NCBI GenBank assembly: GCA_020445745.1
Contig: JAGRGB010000168.1
Coordinates: 48,275-112,274 of the forward strand
DNA length: 64,000 bases
DNA from: Rhodocyclaceae bacterium
GTDB taxonomy: Bacteria > Pseudomonadota > Gammaproteobacteria > Burkholderiales > Rhodocyclaceae
Direction of reading: 5' to 3'
Shown here: positions 19,933 through 28,989 of the stretch, piece after piece
How the letters are laid out: every line of letters starts with the position of its first letter
How positions within the stretch are numbered: position 1 is the stretch's first letter
The notes under the pieces: generated by a model
Databases searched by the model: none
Seen by the model: only the letters and a program-made list of their open reading frames with translations
What the model was told of the DNA's origin: nothing
Made by a program: the position numbers and the translations under genes

Positions 19933-20441
19933 GTGTCGGTCTCCTTTCTTGTTGGTTTTGCGATGGCCACCCGCGGGCTGTCGGGCACGGGCCTGCCCAT
20001 CAGGAAGGAGCGGTCCGGGTGGATCACCACCTTGTGGGCGCGCAGGCTGGCACGCCCGAGAATCATCCGGTAGCCCATCTCGGTGCGGTTCGCGAGCGTG
20101 ACGTCGATGGTCCACCGGGCACTGCCCAGAGCCAGCTGGGTTCGCACCACCAGCCTGGGCTGTGCGACACCACCGGTGTTGCGCACCTCGCGCGTTTCGT
20201 GCAGCGGTGCCTCGCATTCGTAGGAGCGGCCACGTCCGTGATCATTGCCGGGAATGTGGAATCGCACCCAGCGCACGCCATCGCGCTCGAACGTATGGAT
20301 CCTGGTGGCATGAAGCGCCGCGCTGCGCGCCCCGGTGTCGATCTTCGCCCGAAACGGCGCGATCCCGAGCTCGGGCAGCATGACCCACTCTCGCCAGCCG
20401 ATCTCCAATTGAAGTCTTCTTGCGGTTGCCGCACGACGCAT
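19929..20441 (-). CDS. Retropepsin-like ATP-dependent zinc protease family protein (RimB-like)
   Basis: 170 residues from ATG 20441, preceded by a G-rich AGGGGGG site. It carries the aspartic-protease-like signature [14 protein letters not shown] and a C-terminal [17 protein letters not shown], as in the family annotated as ATP-dependent zinc protease and called RimB in pseudomonads. It is the first gene of a tightly coupled operon with rimK and the M14-like hydrolase. In pseudomonads RimB proteolysis modulates RimK activity or its S6 products. No signal peptide is present, so it is cytoplasmic. The earlier in-frame start at 20504 lacks support. Confidence 0.88.
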   Translation of the reverse strand: MRRAATARRLQLEIGWREWVMLPELGIAPFRAKIDTGARSAALHATRIHTFERDGVRWVRFHIPGNDHGRGRSYECEAPLHETREVRNTGGVAQPRLVVRTQLALGSARWTIDVTLANRTEMGYRMILGRASLRAHKVVIHPDRSFLMGRPVPDSPRVAIAKPTRKETDT

Positions 20442-20706
20442 CGCACCCCCCTGCCGAAATCGGTACGGAGGCCGGGCACGGAATCCACGCCATGTCCGAT
20501 GCAACCCACGCTACCGTTATAGGCTTGGCGGTCGCCAGCCGCCATCGCCGGCCGGGCGGCGCCGCGGCGATCCGCGAGGCAAGCCGCTGCGTTTTCGGGC
20601 CGGCGTCGCCCCGGCGCTGCTGCGCGAACGAGGGCTGGTACCGCTAGCGTATCACGCGGTGATGCCCTGCCTCGACACCACTAGCCATGAACTGCGGCAT
20701 TCGCGG

Positions 20707-22335
20707 TCACAGCACGACGGTCGCCAGCCCGAGGAAGGCGAAGAACCCGATCACGTCGGTGACCGTGGTCAGGATCACACCGCCGGCGAGCGCCGGATCG
20801 ACCCCGAAGCGATGCAGCACCAGCGGCACCGCGAGGCCGGCGAGGGCGGCGAACAGCAGATTGATCAGGATCGCCGCGCCGATCACCGCGCCGATCTGCC
20901 AGTCGCCGAACCAGGCGATCGCAAGCAGCGCCACCACCACCGCCCACAGCAGGCCGTTTATCAGGGCGATGCCACTCTCCTTCGCCAGCAGCGCGCGGGC
21001 ATTGCTGCCCTGCACGATGCCCAGCGCCATGCCGCGGATCACCAGGGTCAGTGTCTGGCTGCCGGCGATCCCGCCCATGCTGGCAACGATCGGCATCAGC
21101 ACGGCGAGGGCCACGACGCGTTCCAGCGTGGTCTGGAACAGACCGATGACCCAGGCGGCGACGAACGCGGTGACCAGGTTGATCGCCAGCCACACCGCGC
21201 GCCGTCGGGAACTGGTCATCACCGGCGCGAACATGTCCGCCTCCTGGTCCAGACCGGCCAGTTGCATCATCGCCCGGTCCGAGTTTTCCCGGATCAGGTC
21301 GACCACGTCATCGACGGTGATCCGCCCCAGCAGGCGCCCGCGATCGTCGACGACGGGCGCCGAGAGCAGATCGTGATCCTGGAACAGGCGTGCGACGTCG
21401 TCCGCCGGCAGGTCCACCGGGATCGCGCTCAATGACGTGTTCATGACGTCCTGCACCCGCTGGTCGGACGGGGTGGTGACCAGGATGCTGAGGTCGAGAA
21501 CGCCCCGGTAGTTGCCCTTGCGGTCCACCACCATCAGTTTGTCCGTCTGCACCGGCAATGTCCCGACGACACGCAGGTAGCGCAGCACCGCTTCCAGCCT
21601 GACCTCCGGGCGCACCGCGATCTGGTCGGTATTCATCAGGCCGCCGGCCGAGTCCTCGGCGTAGGACAGCATCGACTCGATCTTCTCGCGGTGACGCCCG
21701 CCGGCAAGTTGTAGCAGGCCGCGCCCGTGTTCTTCGGGCAGGGCCTGGATCAAGTCGACGAGATCATCCAGATCGAGCCGCCGCGCCGCGGCCACCAGAT
21801 CCTCGTGATCCATGTCCAGCGCCAGCGTGGCGCAGGTTTCGTCGTGCAGGTAGGGAAGCACCTTGGCCGCGCGGTCGGTCTCGACCATGCTCCAGGCGGC
21901 ACTGCGCTCCCTGGGCGGCAGCGACTCCAGCAAGCCGGCGACCTTCGCCGGATGCATGTCGCGCATGATGCGGCTGACGCGCTTGAGCTTGCCGCGATCC
22001 AGGGCGTCGATCACATCGCCCATCTGGGTCGACGCGGCCCGCCCGTCGTCGTCGGCGGACTCGTCCAGCGCCGCGACGGCCTCGCGCGAATCGCTGCGCA
22101 GCACGCGCGCGAGTTCGGCATTGAGGTGGGCCAGGATGCGCGCTTCGTGACTGGCGTCGACCTGCTGCCAGAGGGCGACGCGCTGCTCGGGATGGATCGC
22201 CTCGATCAGGCTGGCGACCTTGGCGGGATGCATGTGGCGCAGCTTCTTGCGCACACGCTTGTAGCGGGCATTGGCGAGCGCCTCGATGATCTGGGCGATC
22301 TCGGTGCGCACGGTCTGGGATGCCTGATCGGTCAT
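20707..22335 (-). CDS. mgtE: MgtE-family magnesium channel/transporter
   Basis: 542 residues from ATG 22335, with GGAAGG upstream. The cytosolic N domain is made of superhelical repeats with the motif MHPAKVA twice (RHMHPAKVASLIEAI and RDMHPAKVAGLLESL). A CBS pair follows (about residues 230-350), then the connecting helix and five transmembrane helices, with SMGGIAGSQTLTLVIRG matching the MgtE pore region. MgtE admits Mg2+ and is gated by cytosolic Mg2+ through the N and CBS domains. A much longer in-frame extension upstream is a GC artefact. No Mg riboswitch was recognisable upstream. Confidence 0.95.
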   Translation of the reverse strand: MTDQASQTVRTEIAQIIEALANARYKRVRKKLRHMHPAKVASLIEAIHPEQRVALWQQVDASHEARILAHLNAELARVLRSDSREAVAALDESADDDGRAASTQMGDVIDALDRGKLKRVSRIMRDMHPAKVAGLLESLPPRERSAAWSMVETDRAAKVLPYLHDETCATLALDMDHEDLVAAARRLDLDDLVDLIQALPEEHGRGLLQLAGGRHREKIESMLSYAEDSAGGLMNTDQIAVRPEVRLEAVLRYLRVVGTLPVQTDKLMVVDRKGNYRGVLDLSILVTTPSDQRVQDVMNTSLSAIPVDLPADDVARLFQDHDLLSAPVVDDRGRLLGRITVDDVVDLIRENSDRAMMQLAGLDQEADMFAPVMTSSRRRAVWLAINLVTAFVAAWVIGLFQTTLERVVALAVLMPIVASMGGIAGSQTLTLVIRGMALGIVQGSNARALLAKESGIALINGLLWAVVVALLAIAWFGDWQIGAVIGAAILINLLFAALAGLAVPLVLHRFGVDPALAGGVILTTVTDVIGFFAFLGLATVVL

Positions 22336-22893
22336 GACGGCTACCTTCCACTGGATTTGCGGAGTTCGGGACCGGCGCCGGGACATCAGACCGATCGCGT
22401 ACGACATCGGTTGGAGTGTGACATCTTCGCTCGCAGGCTTCAGGCGGGCCCGCCGGCGGGGAATCACTCGACGCCGGCCGGTCGCACGGCGAGATACCCG
22501 CGGCCCCCCGTGGCCAACGTCGCGCGACGCTTCAGGGTAGCGAATTTGCTGCGATGTTGCGCGGGCCGTGCCGCCTTCGCCAAGCCTGACCCGGCCGATC
22601 ACAGCGAGGCGGAAGGACCTCGGGTGCCAGGGACCGTGGGCCGAGCGAACGTTCGTCGTGAGGGCCCGACCGCGAATGCCCTCGCCCGCCGTCGCGCCCT
22701 GAAGATCCGACGCGCCGACGCGTTTCCGAGGCCCATGAGCTTGCATCACCACCCGTAGGAGCCGCGCGCTGCGCACGGCCGCTTCCCGAGTGGCCCGGGC
22801 AATCGGCTGGGGATTCACCGATGCCGACCGTTGGCGTGGCCGACCATTGCGCGCGACAATCCAAGCTGTGTCCAGCCGTCGAACCCTTCCGGG
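22336..22893. other. Divergent intergenic region between mgtE and the MerR gene
   Basis: No gene is supported. Open frames on both strands lack domains and start signals. It should hold the promoters of mgtE (minus) and the MerR-family gene (plus). I saw no inverted repeat of the ACCTGTG type found further downstream. Confidence 0.45.
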
Positions 22894-23346
22894 ATGAAAG
22901 TCATCGAACTCGCCCGTGCCGCCGGCGCCACGCCGGACACCGTGCGGCACTACACCCGCATCGGCCTGCTGAATCCGGCCAGGGACGCCGCGAACGGCTA
23001 CCGGCGCTTTGGCAGCGACCAGCTGGTACGCCTGCGTTTCATCCAGTCGGCGCGCCAACTCGGTTTCCACCTCGACGAGATCGGGCAGATCCTGTCGATG
23101 GCGGAGCATGGCGACACGCCATGTCCACTGGTGCGCGAGATCGTCGACCGGCGTATCGTCGAAACGCGCCGGCGACTGGCGGAGATGAGCGCGCTGCAGG
23201 CGCGCCTGGAGCGCGCGCACGAGTTGTGGCGAGAGATGCCCGACGGCGAACCGGACGGGCACGCGGTGTGCCGGTTGATAGAGGCGGCCCACGAGGCAGA
23301 GCGCGAAATCGCGCCGGATCCCGCGCACGCTGCCCGGGACAGCTAG
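22894..23346 (+). CDS. MerR-family metal-responsive transcriptional regulator
   Basis: 150 residues from ATG 22894; the open frame extends 21 codons further upstream without sense. The N-terminal winged helix (MKVIELARAAGATPDTVRHY, RIGLLNP, NGYRRF) and a long dimerisation helix are typical of MerR. Metal-site candidates are Cys77 (DTPCPLV) and Cys126 with His123 (GHAVCRLIE), in positions used by ZntR/PbrR-type members, but the CC pair of ZntR is absent. Two MerR-type promoters with 19-bp spacers lie downstream at 24190 and 25886, so this protein is the likely regulator of the HD-GYP and copA operons. The identity of the inducing metal (Cu+ or a divalent ion) is open. Confidence 0.88.
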   Translation: MKVIELARAAGATPDTVRHYTRIGLLNPARDAANGYRRFGSDQLVRLRFIQSARQLGFHLDEIGQILSMAEHGDTPCPLVREIVDRRIVETRRRLAEMSALQARLERAHELWREMPDGEPDGHAVCRLIEAAHEAEREIAPDPAHAARDS

Positions 23347-24189
23347 GGGTCTGCTTCGTCGATCGAGGAACATGACGAAAGTGATGGGCCGGGCCTCGTG
23401 GCAGGGCGCGAGCCACAGCGATGGCCGGAACGATCGCGCGGACGAGCAGCGCCGGCACGGGAAGCGAGGCGCGCCTTCGTGCTCGGGCATTTGCGAAGCG
23501 GGCCACCAGGGTCGGCCGCCACGACCTGCCGCCCCCCGTGCCGGCCCGCCCCGGCGGGGGGACGCGAGCAACAACCCGTTGGTTTCGCCCGGGCGTGAGC
23601 GTCGGCGTTCGATCGCATCCGGCCGCGCGACGCAACGATGAACCTGGCAAGCCAAGTCTTCATCAGCGATCGCCTGGCCACGAGCCCGGCACCGATCATC
23701 GACCCGCCCCAGGCTGCATCGGCGTCCTGCCGGACGGCGTTTCAATAGTGCCCGGCTTCATCGTTTGCATCCTGTCCATGCACTGCTCCCTTTGATGCAT
23801 GCGCCGTCCCCGCCCGACCATGGGACAGACGGCCATCACGGTGCCGCCCGACGTCCTGGCCAGGGCACGTCCCCAGCGAGTGGGCCTGTCGCCCGCATTG
23901 CTGGAGTCAAGGCCTGATCTTGCACGGCAGCGCCTAGCCATTCGGATTTCCCACGATCCGCGTTCCACCTCGGACCGGATGTTGGCTCCGCGCTGTTCGA
24001 GTCGCGCCCTCAACTGTCCCGATGCGCCGGGCGGCAGCGCCTTTTCCCGATCGCCTCGCTCAAGCACCACGTGCCCCTCGACCGGACCATCCCGGCGCGC
24101 CGCCGGACGCCGATCCGTCGTCCCGCTGCGGCCGAAATGGCCGGCGAGAGCCCCCCGCGGCGTTGCCGGCCGGCACCTCTGCAAAGTGC
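23347..24189. other. Gene-poor region; possible relic of a Met-rich protein on the minus strand
   Basis: There is no intact gene in 840 bp. One minus-strand frame ending at 23696 has a protein-like stretch (VLERGDREKALPPGASGQL, then CPMVGRGRRMHQREQCMDRM and a GAGR end). This vaguely recalls small Met/His-rich periplasmic proteins found near copper genes. It lacks a good start and reads into nonsense upstream, so it may be a decayed gene. Confidence 0.35.
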
Positions 24190-24220
24190 TTGACCTGTGA
24201 GCGACACACAGGTCTAGGCT
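24190..24220 (+). promoter_or_regulatory. MerR-type promoter/operator of the HD-GYP operon
   Basis: TTGACC (-35, 24190-24195) and TAGGCT (-10, 24215-24220) are separated by 19 bp, the over-long spacer that MerR-family activators correct by DNA distortion. The spacer holds a perfect inverted repeat, ACCTGTG (24193-24199) and CACAGGT (24207-24213). It lies 36 bp before the HD-GYP start codon. Confidence 0.82.
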
Positions 24221-24255
24221 GAGAATGAGGGCGATATGCAGGGGGCGCAAAGACG

Positions 24256-25047
24256 ATGAAACAGCCAGCACAGACGAGCCACTTCGCCGCGAACGGTGTG
24301 ACTTCCGAATGCTGCGGCGGAAAGGCGCCATCAGCAGCCTTCGAATCCGCGCCTGCTGATTCCGGCCACGGCCGCGAATCGTCCTACCTCGATCGATGCC
24401 GGGATCGCGTGTGCCCATTCGACCTTGGCTACGCCAGTTTCGCGGAAGCACTGGTCGCGGCACTGGACCTGCGCGAACACGAAACCGGCCTGCATTCCAA
24501 ACGCGTGGCATGCCACACACTGGTGCTTGCACGGCGATTCCTGGACCGCCCGGAGGACCTGCGGGACGTGTACTGGGGTGCGCTGCTGCACGACCTGGGC
24601 AAGATCGGCGTTCCCGATTCGATCCTCCTCAAGGCCGGCCCGCTGGATGCAGCGGAATGGGCACGAATGAAAACCCACCCCGAGGCGGGCAGGCAGATCC
24701 TGGCCCCGGTGGCGGCCTTCGACGCAGCCGCGCGAATCGTGATCTGCCACGAGGAACGCTACGACGGCTCGGGCTATCCGTCGGGGCTGCGCGGCGACGC
24801 CATCCCGCTGGGCGCGCGACTGTTCGCGGTGATCGACACGCTGGACGCGATGACCTCGGACCGACCCTACCGCCGAGCGCTCGATTTCACTACCGCCAAG
24901 GCCGAGCTCCTTCGCATGAGCGGTGCGCAATTCGATCCGCTCGCCGTCGAGGCGTTCCTGGAGGAAGAACAGGTCCTGAGGGACATGGTCGCCGTCAAGT
25001 GCACCACGCCGCCACCAGTAGCGCCCGCCAGCACATCTGCCGATTGA
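24256..25047 (+). CDS. HD-GYP domain c-di-GMP phosphodiesterase-like protein in a metal-response operon
   Basis: 263 residues, first gene behind a MerR-type promoter. About 60 N-terminal residues have no known domain but include a vicinal Cys pair (SECCGG, residues 19-20) that could bind metal. The HD-GYP domain then shows HETGLHSKRV, LLHDLGKIGVPDSIL, KTHPEAG, CHEERYDGSGYPSGLRG and IDTLDAMTSDRPYR. The usual HHExxDGxGYP reads HEExxDGxGYP here, so one metal-ligand position differs; activity needs testing. HD-GYP proteins hydrolyse c-di-GMP or pGpG. Metal-inducible expression would tie metal exposure to biofilm or motility control. A DUF2933 gene follows after 18 bp. Confidence 0.9.
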   Translation: MKQPAQTSHFAANGVTSECCGGKAPSAAFESAPADSGHGRESSYLDRCRDRVCPFDLGYASFAEALVAALDLREHETGLHSKRVACHTLVLARRFLDRPEDLRDVYWGALLHDLGKIGVPDSILLKAGPLDAAEWARMKTHPEAGRQILAPVAAFDAAARIVICHEERYDGSGYPSGLRGDAIPLGARLFAVIDTLDAMTSDRPYRRALDFTTAKAELLRMSGAQFDPLAVEAFLEEEQVLRDMVAVKCTTPPPVAPASTSAD

Positions 25048-25065
25048 CGATCGAAGGAGACCGAC

Positions 25066-25326
25066 ATGCTCACCTTGGACCATCCCTCACAGCCGTCACC
25101 CGCCATGCATGTCGCGGACGATTCGGGCAGGTACGGCTGGTGGATCTTTGCCGGCTTTGCCGTGTCCGCGCTGGTTCTGCTCGCCGTCGAGCACCGCGCC
25201 CACCTGCTCGGCTGGCTGCCGTGGCTGATCCTGCTCGCCTGCCCGCTGATGCATCTGTTCATGCACGGCGGCCATCGCGGTCATGGCAGGCATGGCCCGG
25301 ATGCCGGCGACGGAGAAGACAAATGA
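25066..25326 (+). CDS. DUF2933-family small membrane protein
   Basis: 86 residues with GAAGGAGA before the ATG. A single or double hydrophobic region (WWIFAGFAVSALVLLAV and LGWLPWLILLACPLMHLFM) is followed by a His-rich tail (MHGGHRGHGRHG). The CPLMHxFMH motif is the hallmark of DUF2933, often found next to copper or heavy-metal genes. Cys, Met and His could bind a soft metal at the membrane; that role is inferred. Its stop overlaps the next start (ATGA). Confidence 0.88.
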   Translation: MLTLDHPSQPSPAMHVADDSGRYGWWIFAGFAVSALVLLAVEHRAHLLGWLPWLILLACPLMHLFMHGGHRGHGRHGPDAGDGEDK

Positions 25327-25544
25327 ACGAGACCGGCGCCGGCTACGGGCCGTGGTCGCTGGTGGCGATCGACACTACGGTGTTCATTCTCTTCGCGTGC
25401 GGCTTCTGCAAGCCCCGCACCCGGCGTGACTGGCGCACGCCGGGCCTGCCACCTTGGCCACTTCGCCTTGGCGAAGGCGGAGGCCTGCGGGACGGCGCAC
25501 GAGCCCATCACCAGATCCACCCGGCAAGGAGCAGCCAAAGATGA
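25323..25544 (+). pseudogene. Truncated isoprenylcysteine methyltransferase-family (ICMT-like) gene
   Basis: The first 40 residues (YGPWSLVAIDTTVFILFACG, KPRTRRDW) match the N-terminus of the ICMT-family membrane methyltransferases that follow DUF2933 in copper/heavy-metal operons. After RDWRT the frame continues as Arg/Gly/Pro-rich nonsense and stops at 25544, leaving 73 residues instead of roughly 200. The catalytic membrane region is missing. The ATG overlaps the DUF2933 stop, so the original operon order is preserved. Deletion is more likely than frameshift, since no other frame resumes the family sequence. Confidence 0.7.
25461..25476. repeat. Perfect 7-bp inverted repeat inside the truncated gene
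   Basis: CTTCGCC-TT-GGCGAAG forms a tight hairpin at the place where the ICMT-like sequence ends. There is no T-run after it, so it is not a standard terminator; it may mark the deletion junction. Confidence 0.5.
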
Positions 25545-25918
25545 ACCAAGAAACCCGAACCCAACGAATTGTGAACCTGGTGCGCGTCACGGCAACCGCC
25601 TGGGGAATCGACGAGCAGGCGATCGCGCGCGTGGAGGCGCGGCTGGAATCGTCGCGCACATGCCGATCACGGCCCGCGCTGCGATCTCCCCGACCCGGCC
25701 GCGCCGGCCGGACCAGCCGCCACCCGGCCGCTGCGCGCCGTGATCCCGGCCTGCCGTGCGACTGCCGACACGGGACCGCTCCGCATCCCCCGAGGTCAAG
25801 ACGGCGCCAGCGCTCGCGCACGCGCTGCCTTGAACCGCATCGGCAGCACGCCGCGCACCGAGGACATGCAGGCCTGAAACACCGCTTGACCTGTGTGCAA
25901 CACCCAGGTCTAGCCTGA
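25541..25918 (+). pseudogene. Degenerate small ORF, unknown
   Basis: An ATG with AAGGAG 9 bases upstream opens a frame. Its first 35 residues look protein-like (MNQETRTQRIVNLVRVTATA, IDEQAIARVEARLES), with an amphipathic helix. The following 90 residues are Arg/Pro/His-rich and run through the second MerR-type promoter, so the end cannot be genuine. It is probably the 5' part of a small gene that has lost its reading frame. No family recognised. Confidence 0.35.
25886..25916 (+). promoter_or_regulatory. MerR-type promoter/operator of copA
   Basis: TTGACC (25886-25891) and TAGCCT (25911-25916) have a 19-bp spacer. The dyad ACCTGTG (25889-25895) / CCCAGGT (25903-25909) has one mismatch relative to the copy at 24190. 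It lies 30 bp before the copA ATG. The shared sequence indicates one regulator for both promoters. Confidence 0.85.
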
Positions 25919-25945
25919 AACCAAGCCGACAAACCGGAGATCGAA

Positions 25946-28348
25946 ATGAACATGGCCACCACCTTCGAGCCGCAGGACGGACATGCTCACGCCCATGGCA
26001 GCGCGGGCTGCAGGCATTCCTCCCATCACGAGGGCCACCCCGGCGGGCCGACGGTCAAGGATCCGGTTTGCGGCATGAGTGTCACGCCCGGACCGGGCAC
26101 GCCGCAAATCGAGCATGGGGGCAAGACCTACCACTTCTGCTCACGGCATTGCCACGCCAAGTTCGCCGCCGATCCCGAGCGATATCTGGACGCTGCAAGC
26201 ACGGCGGTGCCCAAGGCATCCCCTCGCGCGACGAAATACACCTGCCCGATGCACCCCGAGATCGTGAGCGACGAACCCGGCGACTGCCCGATATGCGGGA
26301 TGGCGCTGGAGCCGATGGGAGTGCCGGATGCCGTCGAGGGCCCCAACCCCGAACTGCTCGACTTCAGGCGCCGGTTTCTGCTCGGCGCGGCGCTGACCCT
26401 GCCGCTGCTGGTGTTGACGATGGGTCCCCTGCTCGGCCTGGGTGCCGTGCGTGACGCGCTTGGCGAACGCGCGGCACAGTGGATCGAGCTGGTGCTGAGC
26501 ACGCCGGTGGTGCTGTGGGCCGGCTGGCCGTTCTTCGCGCGGGCGGTGAAGTCGGTGGCCAACCGCAGTCTCAACATGTTCACGCTGATCGGCATCGGCG
26601 TCGGATCGGCCTATCTGTTCAGCCTCGTCGCCGTGCTCGCGCCGGGCGTCTTTCCGCAGGGCTTTCGCGATCCACAGGGCCACGTCGGGGTCTACTTCGA
26701 GGCCGGCGCGGTGATCGTGGTGCTGGTGCTGCTCGGTCAGCTCATGGAGCTCGGTGCGCGCGAGCGCACCGGCTCGGCGATCCGCGCGCTGCTCGACCTC
26801 GCCGCCAAGACCGCGCGGGTGATCCGCAGCGACGGGCGCGAGGAGGAGATCCCGCTCGACGAGGTGATGGTCGGCGACAGGCTGCGGGTGCGTCCGGGCG
26901 ACAAGGTGCCGGTCGATGGCATGGTGGTCGAAGGTCGCTCGTCGGTCGATGAATCGATGATCTCGGGCGAACCGGTGCCCGTGGAAAAGAGCATCGGCGA
27001 CACGGTCACCGGTGCGACGATCAACGGCACCGGCGCGATGATCATCGAAGCGAAGCGGGTCGGCGCGGACACGCTCCTCAGTCAGATCGTCGAGATGGTG
27101 GCCAGCGCCCAGCGCTCTCGCGCGCCGATCCAGAACCTTGCCGACTCGGTTGCCGGCCTGTTCGTGCCATCCGTGATCGGCATCGCAGTGCTGGCGTTCC
27201 TCGGCTGGGCGGTCTGGGGTCCGACCCCGGCCCTTGCCTACGCGCTGGTTTCGGCGGTCGCAGTGCTGATCATCGCCTGCCCCTGCGCGCTCGGCCTCGC
27301 CACGCCAATGTCGATCATGACCGCCACCGGCCGTGGCGCCCAGGCCGGCGTGCTGATCAAGAACGCCGAGGCGTTGGAACGCTTTGCCACAGTGGACACG
27401 CTGATCGTCGACAAGACCGGCACGCTGACGGTCGGCAAGCCCAAACTGGTGGCCGTGCTGGCGCGAGCCGGGCATGACGAATCGGAGGTACTGCGCCTCG
27501 CCGCCAGCCTCGAGCGTGGATCGGAGCACCCGCTCGCCGAGGCGATCGTCGCGGGAGCCGAGGAGCGAGGCGTCGCGATGGTCGAAGCCGAGGCCTTCGA
27601 GGCGATCACCGGCATCGGCGTCAAGGGCGTCGTCGACGGGCGGCCGGTGGCGCTGGGCAACGCGAGGCTGCTCGCCGACATGAACGTTGACGCTGGCCGC
27701 TTCGCCGACACCGCGAATGGCCGCCGCGATCAGGGCGAAACGGTGATGTTCGTGCTGATCGGCGACGACATCGCGGGGCTGGTGTGTGTCGCCGATCCGG
27801 TCAAGGAAACCACGCACGAAGCGCTCCAGGCGCTTCACGCCCAGGGTCTGAAGATCGTCATGGCGACCGGCGACAACGAACGCACCGCGCGGGCCGTGGC
27901 CGGCCGCCTCGGTATCGACGAGATCCGTGCCGACGTGCTGCCCGCCGACAAGGCCCGGATCATCGCGCAATTGCAGGCCGCCGGCCGCAAGGTGGCGATG
28001 GCCGGAGACGGCGTCAATGACGCCCCCGCGCTGGCCCAGGCGGATGTCGGCATCGCGATGGGAACCGGCGCCGACGTCGCCATCGAGAGTGCCGGATTCA
28101 CCCTCGTCAAGGGCGATCTGGTCGGCATCGTCCGGGCACGCCGCCTGTCGGTCGCGACGATGCGCAACATCAGGCAGAACCTCTTCTTCGCGCTGGTCTA
28201 CAACGCCGCCGGGGTGCCGGTCGCGGCGGGCGTGCTCTACCCGTTCCTCGGCACGCTGGTCTCGCCGATGTTCGCCGCCGCCGCGATGAGCCTGTCGTCC
28301 GTGTCGGTGATCGGCAATGCGCTGCGATTGCGGCGCGTGGAGATATGA
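25946..28348 (+). CDS. copA: P1B-type copper-exporting ATPase with YHS and heavy-metal-binding N-domains
   Basis: 800-residue inner-membrane ATPase. A His-rich start is followed by a YHS domain ([21 protein letters not shown]) and a metal-binding motif YTCPMHPEI with [11 protein letters not shown], in place of classical CxxC HMA domains. Eight transmembrane helices are expected. The core shows TGE ([11 protein letters not shown]), the ion-binding CPC ([13 protein letters not shown]), [11 protein letters not shown], the class-[11 protein letters not shown] and [23 protein letters not shown] with this N-terminus indicates Cu+ or Ag+ export from the cytoplasm. A MerR-type promoter lies immediately upstream. 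The start at 25946 is preceded by CGGAG. Confidence 0.95.
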   Translation: MNMATTFEPQDGHAHAHGSAGCRHSSHHEGHPGGPTVKDPVCGMSVTPGPGTPQIEHGGKTYHFCSRHCHAKFAADPERYLDAASTAVPKASPRATKYTCPMHPEIVSDEPGDCPICGMALEPMGVPDAVEGPNPELLDFRRRFLLGAALTLPLLVLTMGPLLGLGAVRDALGERAAQWIELVLSTPVVLWAGWPFFARAVKSVANRSLNMFTLIGIGVGSAYLFSLVAVLAPGVFPQGFRDPQGHVGVYFEAGAVIVVLVLLGQLMELGARERTGSAIRALLDLAAKTARVIRSDGREEEIPLDEVMVGDRLRVRPGDKVPVDGMVVEGRSSVDESMISGEPVPVEKSIGDTVTGATINGTGAMIIEAKRVGADTLLSQIVEMVASAQRSRAPIQNLADSVAGLFVPSVIGIAVLAFLGWAVWGPTPALAYALVSAVAVLIIACPCALGLATPMSIMTATGRGAQAGVLIKNAEALERFATVDTLIVDKTGTLTVGKPKLVAVLARAGHDESEVLRLAASLERGSEHPLAEAIVAGAEERGVAMVEAEAFEAITGIGVKGVVDGRPVALGNARLLADMNVDAGRFADTANGRRDQGETVMFVLIGDDIAGLVCVADPVKETTHEALQALHAQGLKIVMATGDNERTARAVAGRLGIDEIRADVLPADKARIIAQLQAAGRKVAMAGDGVNDAPALAQADVGIAMGTGADVAIESAGFTLVKGDLVGIVRARRLSVATMRNIRQNLFFALVYNAAGVPVAAGVLYPFLGTLVSPMFAAAAMSLSSVSVIGNALRLRRVEI

Positions 28349-28384
28349 CGCTCAGATTTATGCTCACTTCTGGAGGAACACCTC

Positions 28385-28818
28385 ATGACGACCGAACATG
28401 TCCTTTCATCGTCCGAGCACGAGCGCCGTCCCTGGTACAGGCCACGAGCGCGGCCGGCGGACTCGCCATCGCGGCCGCCGCGATGCCCTTCGTCGCATCA
28501 TTCACCCCCAGCGAGCGGGCGCGCTCGGCCGGCGCACCGGCCAGCGCCGATCTCGGTGGCGTCGCGCCAGGCGAAATGATGACCCTCCCCTGGCGCGGTC
28601 AGCCGGTGTGGATCCTGCGCCGCACACCGCGAATGCTCGAGGGCTTGAAGAAGGTCGAGGGCCAGCTGCTCGACCCGGGATCCGAACGCGACCAGCAGCC
28701 CGAGTATTGCCGCAACGGGTAGCGATCGCGAAATCCCGAGTTCCTGATCGCGGTCGGGCTGTGCACCCACCTCGGCGGCGTGTCGACCTTCCGTCCTGAA
28801 GTTGCGCCGGCCGACCAT
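28385..28818 (+). pseudogene. petA: Rieske iron-sulfur subunit (cytochrome bc1) pseudogene
   Basis: Recognisable PetA remains. The N-terminal codons (MTTEHVLSSSEHERR) are in one frame. After about 28430 a one-base shift leads to the Tat/TM-region equivalent QATSAAGGLAIAAAAMPFVA, then PSERARSAGAP, MMTLPWRGQPVWILRRTPRM and QQPEYCRN. A TAG at 28720 interrupts the frame, which then resumes with PEFLIAVGLCTHLGGVSTF and RPEVAPADH. The second cluster Cys (normally CTHLGC) is Gly, and the CPCHGS box is absent. It therefore carries a frameshift, a nonsense codon, a lost ligand and a missing C-terminus. No petB or petC lies nearby. Confidence 0.85.
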
Positions 28819-28989
28819 CGGAGCCGCCCGTGGGCGGCGCCGGCAAGGCCCGAGTACATCGCACCGGCCAATCCCGGCGACGGCGCCGACCTTAGCCCCA
28901 TGCGCCGTGTCGCCTTCCGGGGCGGCAGTAAGGCCATCGCATCGCCGCCCGCCTGCGCGCCGCGACCTTCGCCACGCGGCCGACCCGGA

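Noticed and set aside
22336-23745. In-frame upstream extension of mgtE by 470 codons
   Set aside because: MgtE homology begins at the ATG at 22335 with a good ribosome site; the extension runs antisense over the MerR gene.
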